In this document: positions 37,590-46,706 of the stretch, one piece after another | Layout of the letters: every line of letters starts with the position of its first letter | Position numbering within the stretch: position 1 is the first letter of the stretch | Source of the DNA: an uncultured Paraprevotella sp. | GTDB taxonomy: Bacteria; Bacteroidota; Bacteroidia; Bacteroidales; Bacteroidaceae | Assembly: GCA_944321525.1 (NCBI GenBank) | Contig: CALULQ010000017.1 | Span: 1 to 64,000 of the forward strand | Direction: 5' to 3' | Length of the DNA: 64,000 nucleotides | Position numbers and translations under genes: made by a program | Notes under the pieces: generated by a model | What the model saw: only the letters and a program-made list of their open reading frames with translations | Told to the model about the DNA's origin: nothing | The model's database searches: none

Positions 37590-38261
37590 ATGAAAACATT
37601 CTTCACTACGTTGCTGGCTTCCCTGCTCTGTTGCACCGTGCTCCATGCCCAGCAGGCGCAGGAGGAAGAGCGCACCCCCATCCCCTACGAATATCCCGCG
37701 TTCAAGGACGCCACCGTCACCATGATGTTCGGCACCCAAAAGCACGTGAAGGGCAACATCTACCTGGACGGCAGCAAATTCTACTTCATGCAGGAGGGCA
37801 AGAACATCGAGGCGGACCTGGGCAACATCCGACAGGTGAGCTTCGGCGACACGCTCTACGTCGTCATGAACCAGATGATGGCGCGCGTGGTGGCACGGGA
37901 CAGCAGCAAAATGCTCGTGTGCGTCAAGACCATCGACACCTACGAGATGGAAGGACGGAAAGACGGCTTCGGCGGGCGCGACCAAAGCGGGGAAGGACTG
38001 CCCTACTTCCAGGTGGACATCAACGGCGTGCTCGGCATGATTGAGCTCAACAACGCCCCCGACAGGGAAAAGGCCCGCCAGTTTCCCCTGAAGCGCGACT
38101 ACTACTTCATCCTCGACGGCGACATCGTGCCGGCAAAGGAACAACCCGTGCTGGGACGCTACGACGAGTTCAGGCAGCAAGTGCTGAAAGGCTTGACCGA
38201 GAACCGCTTCTGGAGCTGGAAGGACGAACGCTCGCTGGCCCAGCTGCTCCAACTCCTCTGA
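37590..38261 (+). CDS. Secreted protein of unknown function
   Basis: The 223-residue protein has a clear signal peptide (MKTFFTTLLASLLCCTVLHAQ). The mature part is rich in short beta-strand-like stretches (DATVTMMFGTQKHVKGNIYLDGSKFYFMQEGKNIEADLGNIRQVSFGDTLYVV) and ends in a helical stretch (YDEFRQQVLKGLTENRFWSWKDERSLAQLLQLL). The first part, describing a material-to-property pattern KGNIYLDGSKFYF, recurs in uncharacterised Bacteroidales periplasmic proteins as I remember them. The ATG at 37590 gives the signal peptide. No function can be assigned. Confidence 0.85.
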   Translation: MKTFFTTLLASLLCCTVLHAQQAQEEERTPIPYEYPAFKDATVTMMFGTQKHVKGNIYLDGSKFYFMQEGKNIEADLGNIRQVSFGDTLYVVMNQMMARVVARDSSKMLVCVKTIDTYEMEGRKDGFGGRDQSGEGLPYFQVDINGVLGMIELNNAPDREKARQFPLKRDYYFILDGDIVPAKEQPVLGRYDEFRQQVLKGLTENRFWSWKDERSLAQLLQLL

Positions 38262-38422
38262 CCCGCAAGCAGGGGAACGCGCAGCGCCGTCCGGCCTCGC
38301 GCCGGGGCAGCGCATGCCCGCGTGCCGGGCCGGCACAGGAATGCGCGCGGCACGGCATAATAAAAATATGTAAAAAGCATCGTTTTTAGGGAAACAAAGA
38401 CGCCTCTCTCTCCGAAAATTCG

Positions 38423-38430
38423 TAACTTTG
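38423..38430 (+). promoter_or_regulatory. -7 box before the IMP cyclohydrolase gene
   Basis: TAACTTTG is an exact match to TAnnTTTG, 32 bases before the ATG at 38463. No clear -33 TTTG is seen. It may also serve the mre genes downstream. Confidence 0.5.
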
Positions 38431-38462
38431 CAGTTTCAAAACCATTATTTCGTATTTGCACT

Positions 38463-39071
38463 ATGGCTGAGACAAAAGAAATCAAGACAGCGTTGGTATC
38501 CGTGTTCCACAAGGACGGACTGGACGCATTGCTGAAGAAACTGCACGAAGAAGGCGTGAAATTCCTCTCCACCGGAGGCACCCAGGCGTTCATCGAAAGC
38601 TTGGGCTACCCCTGCCAGGCGGTGGAAGAAGTAACCACATACCCGTCCATCCTGGGCGGCCGGGTGAAGACACTCCACCCGAAAATATTCGGCGGCATAT
38701 TGGGACGCCGCGGGCTCGCGGAAGACGAGGCCCAGATGCGCCAATATGACATCCCCGCCATCGACCTCGTCATTGTCGACCTCTATCCGTTCGAGGACAC
38801 GGTGGCCAGCGGAGCCTGCGAGGCCGACATCATCGAAAAGATAGACATAGGCGGCATCTCGCTCATCCGCGCCGGAGCCAAGAACTTCAAGGACGTGGTC
38901 ATCGTGCCCAGCAAGGCCGAATACGCCCCGCTCCTGGAACTGCTGCAGCAGAAGGGCGCCCGCACGGACATCGAAGACCGCCGCTGGTTCGCCACACGCG
39001 CCTTCGGCGTGAGCAGCCACTACGACACGGCCATCCATGCCTATTTCGAGAAAAGCGGCAAACAGGACTGA
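38463..39071 (+). CDS. purH: Stand-alone IMP cyclohydrolase domain (N-terminal half of PurH)
   Basis: The protein matches only the MGS-like IMP cyclohydrolase domain of bifunctional PurH, which closes FAICAR to IMP. It has KTALVSVFHKDGLDALLKKLHEEGVKFLSTGGT, YPSILGGRVKTLHPKIFGGIL, DLVIVDLYPFEDTVAS and KIDIGGISLIRAGAKNFKDV. It ends at 202 residues, whereas PurH in Bacteroides is about 507 residues with a C-terminal AICAR transformylase domain. The 71 bases between its stop and mreB hold no remnant of that domain, so it is a clean split, not a frameshift. The formyl transfer must be done by another protein. It stands where full purH sits before mreB in Bacteroides. Confidence 0.9.
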   Translation: MAETKEIKTALVSVFHKDGLDALLKKLHEEGVKFLSTGGTQAFIESLGYPCQAVEEVTTYPSILGGRVKTLHPKIFGGILGRRGLAEDEAQMRQYDIPAIDLVIVDLYPFEDTVASGACEADIIEKIDIGGISLIRAGAKNFKDVVIVPSKAEYAPLLELLQQKGARTDIEDRRWFATRAFGVSSHYDTAIHAYFEKSGKQD

Positions 39072-39142
39072 GCCCCGCAGGCACTGCAAACCAACCAACC
39101 GAACCGGAAGTGTAACTCAAAACTGAAAGGAGCAACAGCCTG

Positions 39143-40162
39143 ATGGGATTCTTTTCTTTTACGCAAGAAATTGCAATGGACCTGGGAACGGCCAACACCA
39201 TCATCACCTGCGACGGGAAGATCGTGGTGGACGAACCCTCGGTAGTGGCCTTGGACCGCCGCACGGACAAAATGATAGCCGTGGGCGAAAAGGCAAAAAT
39301 GATGTATGAAAAGACGCACGACAACATCCGCACCGTGCGTCCGCTGCGCGAAGGGGTCATCGCCGACTTCTACGCCTGCGAACAACTCATGCGCGGACTC
39401 ATCAAAATGGTGCACACCGGGAGCCGGCTCTTCTCGCCCTCGCTGCGCATGGTCATCGGCGTGCCCTCCGGCTCCACCGAAGTGGAACTGCGCGCCGTGC
39501 GCGACTCGGCAGAGCATGCCGGAGGGCGTGACGTGTACCTGATCTACGAGCCCATGGCTGCCGCCATCGGCATCGGCATCGACGTGGTGGCCCCCGAAGG
39601 CAACATGATTGTCGACATCGGCGGCGGCTCCACCGAAATCGCCGTCATCTCGCTCGGCGGCATCGTGTCGAACAACTCCATCCGCATCGCGGGCGACGAC
39701 CTCACGGCCGACATCCAGGAATACATGAGCCGGCAGCACAACGTGAAAGTGAGCGAACGCATGGCGGAACGCATCAAGATTCACGTGGGCGCCGCGCTCA
39801 CCGAACTGGGCGAGGACGCCCCGGAGGACTATGTGGTCTACGGCCCGAACCGCATCACCGCGCTGCCCATGGAAGTGCCCGTATGCTACCAGGAAGTGGC
39901 ACACTGCATGGAGAAGTCCATCGCACGCATCGAAACGGCCGTGCTGAGCGCCTTGGAGAACACGCCGCCCGAGCTCTATGCCGACATCGTGCACAATGGC
40001 ATCTACCTCACCGGCGGCGGGGCCTTGCTCCGCGGACTGGACAAGCGCCTGACGGACAAGATCAACATCCCGTTCCACATAGCCGAAGACCCGCTCCACA
40101 GCGTGGCCAAGGGCACGGGCATCGCCCTGAAGAACGTGAACAACTTCTCATTCCTGATGTAA
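39143..40162 (+). CDS. mreB: Rod shape-determining protein MreB
   Basis: MreB is the actin-like filament that directs lateral wall synthesis. The 339-residue protein has the actin-fold phosphate loops: ALDLGTANTII-type opening (MDLGTANTIITCDGKIVVDEPSVVAL), MVIGVPSGSTEVELRAV, YEPMAAAIGIG, NMIVDIGGGSTEIAVISLGGIV and GIYLTGGGALLRGLD. Length and order are normal. It leads the mreB-mreC-mreD-mrdA-rodA run, in which gaps are short or negative. Confidence 0.96.
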   Translation: MGFFSFTQEIAMDLGTANTIITCDGKIVVDEPSVVALDRRTDKMIAVGEKAKMMYEKTHDNIRTVRPLREGVIADFYACEQLMRGLIKMVHTGSRLFSPSLRMVIGVPSGSTEVELRAVRDSAEHAGGRDVYLIYEPMAAAIGIGIDVVAPEGNMIVDIGGGSTEIAVISLGGIVSNNSIRIAGDDLTADIQEYMSRQHNVKVSERMAERIKIHVGAALTELGEDAPEDYVVYGPNRITALPMEVPVCYQEVAHCMEKSIARIETAVLSALENTPPELYADIVHNGIYLTGGGALLRGLDKRLTDKINIPFHIAEDPLHSVAKGTGIALKNVNNFSFLM

Positions 40163-40177
40163 GGGGGCGGTTCCGGC

Positions 40178-41023
40178 GTGCAAGGACTGTTGGACTTTCT
40201 GAAGCGATACAGCCACCTCTTCCTCTTCGCTTTGCTGGAGGGGATGGGGCTGTTGTTGCTCTTCCGTTTCAACTTCTACCAAGGGAGCGTATGGTTCACG
40301 TCGGCCAACGCTCTCTCCGGTGCAATAATGGAATGGGAGGCCGACATCTTGTCCTATGCCTCGTTGGGGGAAAGGAACAAGGCGCTGATGGAGCGCAACA
40401 TCGTCTTGGAAAAGCGGGTGGCCGCGCTTTCGCATCTGTTGGAAGACGCCGGGCACGACTCCACGGCAACTGAAATCCGGCAGGCGGGACTGCTCGCGGG
40501 CTTCGACATGATTCCGGCCGAAGTGGTGGACAACTCCATCACGAGGCACGACAACTACCTGACCATCAACAAGGGACTGGCCGACGGGGTGCGCCCCGAA
40601 ATGGGCGTGGTATGCGGCACGGGCGCCGTGGGCATCGTCTATCAGGCGTCGGCTCACTACGCCATCGTCATGCCCCTGCTCAACAGCAAGTCGAACGTCA
40701 GCTGCCGCCTGCGCGGCACGGGCTACTTCGGCTACCTGCGCTGGGAGGGAGGGCATCCCTTGTATGCCACCTTGGGCGACATCCCCCGCCATGCCCGCAT
40801 CCGGAAAGGCATGGCCGTGGAAACCAGCGGCTTCTCCGCCGTGTTTCCCGCGGGACTGTTCGTGGGCAATGTGGCCGGAGTGGAAAATTCGGAGGACGGA
40901 TTGTCATACGAGGTGCGGGTGAACCTGGGCACGGACTTTGCCCGCTTGCGGGACGTGTGCGTCCTGCCGTCGGGCGGAAAAGCAGAAATAGACAGCTTGC
41001 AAAGGGCAGCAACGGCCCGCTAA
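40178..41023 (+). CDS. mreC: Rod shape-determining protein MreC
   Basis: MreC is the periplasmic scaffold of the elongasome. The 281-residue protein starts with GTG at 40178, 15 bases after mreB. It has one membrane helix (residues 13-30), a coiled coil (NKALMERNIVLEKRVAALSHLLED) and two beta barrels (LTINKGLADGVRPEMGVVCGTGAVGIVYQASAHYAIVMPLLNSKSNVSCRLRGTGYFGYLRWEGG). The motif content and position leave little doubt. Confidence 0.93.
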   Translation: MQGLLDFLKRYSHLFLFALLEGMGLLLLFRFNFYQGSVWFTSANALSGAIMEWEADILSYASLGERNKALMERNIVLEKRVAALSHLLEDAGHDSTATEIRQAGLLAGFDMIPAEVVDNSITRHDNYLTINKGLADGVRPEMGVVCGTGAVGIVYQASAHYAIVMPLLNSKSNVSCRLRGTGYFGYLRWEGGHPLYATLGDIPRHARIRKGMAVETSGFSAVFPAGLFVGNVAGVENSEDGLSYEVRVNLGTDFARLRDVCVLPSGGKAEIDSLQRAATAR

Positions 41024-41055
41024 AGCCGCCTGCCACAAAATAATGATACGACATC

Positions 41056-41556
41056 ATGGCGCAAAGTTTCCTCAGCAGACTGGCATGGGCCTTGGCCCTA
41101 TGGCTCTCACAAGGATTGGTGTTCAACCAAATCCACTTGGGAGGCTATGCCACTCCCGTGGCCTACGTCTACGTGCTTTGCCTCCAACCCCTGAACGCCT
41201 CGCGCAGCGAATGGTTGCTGTGGGGCTTTGCCATGGGGCTTGCCGCCGACTTCTTCACCGCAACGCCGGGCCTGGGCGCCGCATCCATGACCTTGGCCGC
41301 GCTGGCCGCCCCGCGCCTGCTGGGCCTCTTCGCCCCCAAGGACTGCGTGGAAGACTTGGTGCCGGGGTTCAGGGTGCTACGATGGAAATACGTCTGGTAC
41401 GTGTCCCTGCTCGTGCTGCTGCAGCAAGGCGCGGCCCTGGCTCTGGAGTTCTTCTCTTTTTCCAACGCTCCGGACATGCTTTACACCTATTTGGGCAGCA
41501 GCGCGCTCACCGTAGCGCTCATCTTGGCAATGGACAAGATGCGCGGCGGGAAATAA
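41056..41556 (+). CDS. mreD: Rod shape-determining protein MreD
   Basis: The 166-residue protein is almost entirely membrane helices and sits between mreC and the PBP2 gene, which is the standard place for mreD. Sequence likeness is low as usual for MreD, but QGLVFNQIHLGGYATPVAYVYVLCLQPL and WGFAMGLAADFFTATPGLGAASMTL fit the Bacteroidales form. Confidence 0.88.
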   Translation: MAQSFLSRLAWALALWLSQGLVFNQIHLGGYATPVAYVYVLCLQPLNASRSEWLLWGFAMGLAADFFTATPGLGAASMTLAALAAPRLLGLFAPKDCVEDLVPGFRVLRWKYVWYVSLLVLLQQGAALALEFFSFSNAPDMLYTYLGSSALTVALILAMDKMRGGK

Positions 41557-41574
41557 CCGGCGAGGAACACGGAC

Positions 41575-43422
41575 ATGGCCAATTACGATTGGGAGAAACG
41601 CAAATATGTAATCGGCGCGGTGGCCACGGCCATCGTGCTGCTTTATATCGTCCGCCTCTTCACCCTGCAGATCATGAGCGACGACTATAAGAAGAATGCC
41701 GACTCGAACGCTTTCCTGAAGAAAGTGCAGTACCCCTCGCGCGGAGTCATCACCGACCGCCACGGCAAACTTCTGGTCTACAACCAACCGTCGTACGACA
41801 TCATGGTCGTCATGAACGAGCAAAAAGGCGTCGACACGCTCGACCTCTGCGCCAGCCTGGGCATCACGAAGGAAGACTACGTGCGGCGCATGGAGGAAAT
41901 CAAAGACCGACGCCGCAATCCCGGCTACTCCAACTACACCCAGCAACTCTTCATGAGCCAGCTCTCTTCCGAGGAGTTCTGCGTTTTCCAAGAGAAACTT
42001 TTCCGCTTTCCCGGCTTCTACGTGCAGCGGCGCTCCATACGCCAATATGAAGTGCCCTGCGCCGCATTGGTGCTGGGCGACCTCGGCGAAGTGTCGCCCG
42101 CCGACATCGAGGAAGACGACTACTACCAGAACGGCGACTTCATCGGCAAGTCGGGTGTGGAGCGCGCTTACGAAAAACAGCTCAGAGGAGAGAAAGGAAC
42201 GCAAATACTGCTGCGCGACGCCCGCGGACGCATCAAGGGACGCTACATGGAGGGCAAGCTGGACACGCGGCCCGTGCCCGGCAAAAACCTGACGCTGGGG
42301 CTCGACCGCGACCTGCAGGCCTTGGGCGAACGGCTGATGGAAGGCAAACTGGGAAGCATCGTGGCCATCGAACCGGCCACGGGGGAAATACTCTGCATGG
42401 TGTCGGCACCAAGCTATGACCCGCGTATCCTCGCGGGGCGCAACCGCGGCAAGCACCATGTGCGCATGTCGGCCGACCCCATGAAACCGCTGCTGAACCG
42501 CGCCATCATGGGACAGTATCCCCCCGGCTCCACCTTCAAGACCACGCAAGCCCTGACGTTCCTGCAGGAAGGCATCATCACGCCCGAGACGGCCTTCCCC
42601 TGCCACCACGGATTCATCTACCGCGGACTGAAAGTGGGCTGCCACGGACATCCGTCGCCCGCCAAGCTGGTGCCTGCCATCGGCACTTCGTGCAACGCTT
42701 ATTTCTGCTGGGGATTGTACTACATGTTCGGCAACCGGACCAAATATAAAGACGTGCAAGAAGCCATGACACGGTGGAAAGACTACATGGTGTCGATGGG
42801 ATTCGGCTACAAGCTGGGCGTGGACTTGCCGGGAGAGCGCCGGGGACTCATCCCCAACGCGCCTTTCTATGACAAGGCCTACCGCGGCTCGTGGAACGGA
42901 CTGACGGTCATCAGCATCTCCATCGGGCAGGGCGAAGTGAACGCCACGCCCCTGCAAATCGCCAACCTCGGCGCCACCATCGCCAACCGGGGCTACTTCG
43001 TCACGCCCCACGTGGTGAAACAAATACAGGGCGAGGCGCTCGACACGCTCTACACCCGGCGCAGATATACGATGGTGGAACCGCGCCACTACGAGACGGT
43101 GGTGGAAGGCATGCGGCGCGCCGTGCTCTCCGGCACTTGCCGCAAGGCCAACCTCCCCGGCATCGAAGTGTGCGGCAAGACGGGCACGGCCCAGAACCGC
43201 GGGCACGACCACTCCGTGTTCATGGGATTCGCCCCGATGAACAACCCGAAAATCGCCATCGCCGTGTATGTGGAAAACGGCGGCTGGGGAGCAGACTACG
43301 GAGTGCCCCTCGGCGCACTGATGATGGAACAATATTTGAATGGAAAACTCTCCCCCGAAAGCGAGAAAAAAGCGGAGGAGTTCCAAAAAAGACATATCAA
43401 CTATGGAACGGAGGCTCGATGA
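41575..43422 (+). CDS. mrdA: Penicillin-binding protein 2 (elongation transpeptidase)
   Basis: This is the class B PBP of the elongasome, cross-linking peptidoglycan with RodA. The 615-residue protein has an N-terminal membrane helix (residues 11-30) and the pedestal domain (RGVITDRHGKLLVYNQPSYDIMVV, GKSGVERAYEKQLRGEKG). The transpeptidase motifs are SxxK in YPPGSTFKTTQAL near residue 319, SxN in IGTSCNAYF near residue 371 and KTG in EVCGKTGTAQNRGHDHSVFMGFAP near residue 534. The gene overlaps rodA by 20 bases. Confidence 0.95.
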   Translation: MANYDWEKRKYVIGAVATAIVLLYIVRLFTLQIMSDDYKKNADSNAFLKKVQYPSRGVITDRHGKLLVYNQPSYDIMVVMNEQKGVDTLDLCASLGITKEDYVRRMEEIKDRRRNPGYSNYTQQLFMSQLSSEEFCVFQEKLFRFPGFYVQRRSIRQYEVPCAALVLGDLGEVSPADIEEDDYYQNGDFIGKSGVERAYEKQLRGEKGTQILLRDARGRIKGRYMEGKLDTRPVPGKNLTLGLDRDLQALGERLMEGKLGSIVAIEPATGEILCMVSAPSYDPRILAGRNRGKHHVRMSADPMKPLLNRAIMGQYPPGSTFKTTQALTFLQEGIITPETAFPCHHGFIYRGLKVGCHGHPSPAKLVPAIGTSCNAYFCWGLYYMFGNRTKYKDVQEAMTRWKDYMVSMGFGYKLGVDLPGERRGLIPNAPFYDKAYRGSWNGLTVISISIGQGEVNATPLQIANLGATIANRGYFVTPHVVKQIQGEALDTLYTRRRYTMVEPRHYETVVEGMRRAVLSGTCRKANLPGIEVCGKTGTAQNRGHDHSVFMGFAPMNNPKIAIAVYVENGGWGADYGVPLGALMMEQYLNGKLSPESEKKAEEFQKRHINYGTEAR

Positions 43423-44884
43423 TAACAAGAAAAAAGGGGTGTGGCGCTCACTGGACTGGTGGACCATCCTCATCTATCTCGCCCTGCTGGCTTTCGGCTG
43501 GATCAGTATATGCGGGGCGAGCTACGACTTCGACATGGGCGGCAACATTTTCGACTTCGATTCCCGTTCGGGAATGCAAATCGTCTGGATCGGCACCTCG
43601 CTGGCGCTGGGCTTCATCCTGCTGATGCTCGACGACAAGCTGTACGACACGTTCGCCTACGTATTCTACATCATCCTGCTGGTGGCGCTTTTCATCACGC
43701 CTTTCCTGGCCCACGACATCAAGGGTTCCCACTCGTGGATCAAGATAGGCCCCTTCAGTTTCCAGTCCGCCGAGTTCGCCAAGTGCGCCACGGCCTTGGC
43801 GCTGGCCAAGTTCATGTCCACCTACGGCTACAACATCGGCCGGGCGAAGGATTTCCTCATCACCTTGGGCATCATCGTCGTGCCCATCGTGCTCATCATT
43901 CTCCAGCGCGAGACGGGTTCCGCGTTGGTCTACCTGGCCTTTTTCCTCGTGCTCTACCGTGAAGGCATGCCCGGCTGCGTGCTTTTCGCCGGCGTGTCCG
44001 CCGTGATCTACTTCGTCGTGGGCATACGCTACGAACAGACCATGCTGGGCTACATCCCCACGAGCGTGGGCGAGTTTCTGGTGTTGCTGATGGTGATTCT
44101 GTTCACGGCCGGGATGGTGCGTGCCTATTGCGGCAAGACGCCGGTGACCCGCCACATCCTGCTCTACGGCTTGGGCATCGTCACCATTGCGCTGGGCTTT
44201 TCCGCCCTGGTCATCCCGTTCGACATCAAGTGGGTGTTGGTGAGCGTGTGTGCCGCCATGATACTGTATTTGTGCTACGTAGCGCTTCGCGAGCGCATCA
44301 TGCGCTATTTCTACATTTCCCTGTTCGCCCTCGGCTCCATCGGCTTCTTCTATTCGACCGACTACGTGCTGAACCACACGTTGGAGCCGCACCAGCGCAT
44401 TCGCATCTACGTGCTCCTGGGCCTGACCGACGACCCGTCGGGAGCCGGCTATAACGTCAACCAAGCCAAGATTGCTATCGGGTCGGGCGGACTGTTGGGG
44501 AAAGGTTTCCTCAACGGTACACAAACCAAACTGAAATATGTCCCGGAACAAGACACCGACTTCATCTTCTGCACCGTGGGCGAAGAGGAAGGCTTCTGGG
44601 GCGCAGCCGGTGTCCTGGTGTTGTTTCTCATACTGATCCTGCGCCTCATCCATCTGGCCGAACGCCAGCCTTTCGCATTCGGCCGCATCTACGGCTATTG
44701 CGTGATGAGCGTTTTCCTGTTCCACGTGTTCATCAACGTGGGCATGGTGCTGGGCCTGACCCCCGTCATCGGCATCCCCCTGCCTTTCTTCAGCTACGGG
44801 GGCTCCTCGCTATGGGGCTTCACCATCCTGCTGTTCATCTTCCTTTGCATCGACGCACGCCGCAACCTGGCCCGCAAGGACTAA
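43403..44884 (+). CDS. rodA: Rod shape-determining glycosyltransferase RodA
   Basis: RodA is the SEDS peptidoglycan polymerase paired with PBP2. The 493-residue membrane protein is longer than typical RodA of about 370 residues, owing to an extra hydrophobic region in the middle (residues ~205-300). It has GSHSWIKIGPFSFQSAEFAKCATALALAKFM, QRETGSALVYLAFFLVLYREG and, near the end, VGMVLGLTPVIGIPLPFFSYGGSSLWGF. The ATG at 43403 lies inside mrdA, 20 bases before its stop. The stop overlaps the converging gldH stop by 4 bases. Confidence 0.94.
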   Translation: MERRLDDNKKKGVWRSLDWWTILIYLALLAFGWISICGASYDFDMGGNIFDFDSRSGMQIVWIGTSLALGFILLMLDDKLYDTFAYVFYIILLVALFITPFLAHDIKGSHSWIKIGPFSFQSAEFAKCATALALAKFMSTYGYNIGRAKDFLITLGIIVVPIVLIILQRETGSALVYLAFFLVLYREGMPGCVLFAGVSAVIYFVVGIRYEQTMLGYIPTSVGEFLVLLMVILFTAGMVRAYCGKTPVTRHILLYGLGIVTIALGFSALVIPFDIKWVLVSVCAAMILYLCYVALRERIMRYFYISLFALGSIGFFYSTDYVLNHTLEPHQRIRIYVLLGLTDDPSGAGYNVNQAKIAIGSGGLLGKGFLNGTQTKLKYVPEQDTDFIFCTVGEEEGFWGAAGVLVLFLILILRLIHLAERQPFAFGRIYGYCVMSVFLFHVFINVGMVLGLTPVIGIPLPFFSYGGSSLWGFTILLFIFLCIDARRNLARKD

Positions 44885-45363
44885 TCGCAACGGGCAACGC
44901 GGATGCCCACGTCGTGCACGCCGGGAAGCGACTCACGGCTCATGAGATGCACCACACGGATTTGTCCGGCCTGCCCGCGCTGCAACTGCATGGACGGAAG
45001 CGGCACGACGCATTGATACAAATGTATGCCTCCGTCCATACGAAGGGTGGAGTCGACCAACAGGCACTCCACCGTGTCGCGACGGAGAACGGCCGGAGGC
45101 GAGAAATCACGTTCCACCCCCAGCCAGATGCTCTTATACGGATAATCCACCGTGACGCGCAGTCCTATTTCGAACCGGCACACGGCATTGTCGCGCAACG
45201 TGTCGACATCGAAGACCAGCGTGTCGCGGCTCCGCCATCCTTCTGCGGGCACAAGCCGCCCGGAATGACAGAGCACGCCCTCGTCGCAGCCCGCAAAGCA
45301 ACACAATGCCACTGCGGCCACGACCAAGCTCCGGACTTGCCGCCCCATCGCGCCCGCCATCAT
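44881..45363 (-). CDS. gldH: GldH-type lipoprotein
   Basis: GldH lipoproteins are named for gliding motility in Flavobacterium but are widespread in non-gliding Bacteroidales. The 160-residue protein has a lipoprotein signal (VVAAVALCCFAGC, lipid Cys at residue 26). The body has GWRSRDTLVFDVDTLRDNAVCRFEIGLRVTVDYPYKSIWLGVERDF and YQCVVPLPSMQLQRGQAGQIRVVHLMSRESLPGVHDVGIRVARC. It overlaps ricT by ATGA, so it is the last gene of the metF-holB-ricT-gldH run. Confidence 0.88.
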   Translation of the reverse strand: MMAGAMGRQVRSLVVAAVALCCFAGCDEGVLCHSGRLVPAEGWRSRDTLVFDVDTLRDNAVCRFEIGLRVTVDYPYKSIWLGVERDFSPPAVLRRDTVECLLVDSTLRMDGGIHLYQCVVPLPSMQLQRGQAGQIRVVHLMSRESLPGVHDVGIRVARCD

Positions 45364-46685
45364 TCCGCCTTGCCCTCAGGCGCGGGGGCAGCCTTGGCGG
45401 CCTTCTTTTGTGCGCCTCCTTTGTCGCGGCGGCGCTTCTCCCCGCCGTTGTTCCTGTTTTCGGCCTTGTTTCCCGGCTCACGCCCTTCCTTGGCCGCGCG
45501 CGGGCGGTTCCGTTCCTGGCGCTCCTTGCCTTCTCCGTCGGCCTTTTTTCCACCCTGTGCCGCCTTGGCGGGCGCGCCGTCGCGCTTGCCCCCGCCTTCC
45601 TTGCGCTTGCCTTTGTTCTTGCGCCGTTTGTCGAATCGGGTCAAGCTCTCCTGCTCCACCAGGTCGGAGGGTTTTGTCGGAACGGCCTCACCGTTTCCGT
45701 CCAGTCTCTCGGGCTTCTCGCCCCGGCGGTTCATCTCGATGATTTCGAAAGCACGCGCGGCAGGAAGTGTCACAAGGTTGGCTGCCAGATGCTTGTCGGT
45801 GGAATAAGTGACCAGTCCGGCCAAGATGTCGGCCTTGAAGAAGTAATACTCCCCAGCCTGCGAGTGAAGCGTGATTTCCTTGCTCGGCAACCGCTTCACA
45901 GCCTCCACGTAGGTGTCCACCTCGTAGTTCATGCAGCACTTCAGCTTAGCGCACTGCCCCGCCAGTTTCTGCGGATTGAGCGAGATGTCCTGGTAGCGGG
46001 CTGCACTGGTGGACACGGAGACGAAGTTTTTCATCCACGTGGCGCAGCACAGCTCGCGGCCGCACGGCCCGATGCCGCCGATGCGTCCGGCCTCCTGCCG
46101 CGCACCAATCTGCTTCATCTCGATGCGCACGCGGAACGCCTCGGCCAGCACTTTGATGAGCTGCCGGAAGTCCACACGCCCGTCGGCAATGTAGTAGAAG
46201 ATGGCCTTCCCGCCGTCGCCTTGATACTCCACGTCGCCGATTTTCATCTGCAACCCCAAGTCCTTGGCAATCTGTCGGGAACGTATCATAGTGTCGTGCT
46301 CCCGCTTTTTGGCCTCCTCATACTTCTCCATGTCGGCCGGCTTGGCCTTGCGATACACCCTTTTGATTTCCTGGTCGGGCTTGAGCGCCGCCTTCTTCAT
46401 CTGCAGGGGCACGAGACGCCCCGTGAGGGTGACGGTGCCGATGTCGTGCCCCGGACTGGCCTCGACGGCCACGATGTCGCCCTTCTCCAGCGGAAGCCGG
46501 TTGCTGTTATGGTAATACCCCTTGCGGGTATTCTTGAACTGCACCTCCACCAAGTCCGTGGTATCGGCATCGGCCGGGATGTCGGCCAGATAGTCGTAGG
46601 TGTTCAGTTGTTTATCCTGGCGGCCGCAGCCTTTGGCACAAAGCCCCCGGCACGGCCCGCCGAGTTTGAATCCCTTATCGTCCAT
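45360..46685 (-). CDS. ricT: PSP1/RicT domain protein with a long charged tail
   Basis: RicT (YaaT) is part of the RicAFT complex affecting RNA processing in Bacillus; its role in Bacteroidota is unknown. The 441-residue protein has the PSP1 core: FYYIADGRVDFRQLIKVLAEAFRVRIEMKQIGARQEAGRIGGIGPCGRELCCATWM, then KLAGQCAKLKCCMNYE, with conserved Cys residues. An N-terminal Cys cluster (CRGLCAKGCG) may add to a metal site. From about residue 335 the sequence is low-complexity and rich in Lys, Arg, Gly and Glu, which could bind RNA. holB lies directly upstream. Confidence 0.9.
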   Translation of the reverse strand: MDDKGFKLGGPCRGLCAKGCGRQDKQLNTYDYLADIPADADTTDLVEVQFKNTRKGYYHNSNRLPLEKGDIVAVEASPGHDIGTVTLTGRLVPLQMKKAALKPDQEIKRVYRKAKPADMEKYEEAKKREHDTMIRSRQIAKDLGLQMKIGDVEYQGDGGKAIFYYIADGRVDFRQLIKVLAEAFRVRIEMKQIGARQEAGRIGGIGPCGRELCCATWMKNFVSVSTSAARYQDISLNPQKLAGQCAKLKCCMNYEVDTYVEAVKRLPSKEITLHSQAGEYYFFKADILAGLVTYSTDKHLAANLVTLPAARAFEIIEMNRRGEKPERLDGNGEAVPTKPSDLVEQESLTRFDKRRKNKGKRKEGGGKRDGAPAKAAQGGKKADGEGKERQERNRPRAAKEGREPGNKAENRNNGGEKRRRDKGGAQKKAAKAAPAPEGKAE

Positions 46686-46706
46686 TCGTTTATCGTTTAT
46701 CGGTTG

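Noticed and set aside
38463..39071. purH broken by a frameshift
   Set aside because: The 71 bases to mreB hold no remains of the transformylase domain in any frame, so the short form is clean.
41377..43473. Long open frame antisense to mrdA
   Set aside because: Mirror of an intact gene; no motif or likely start.
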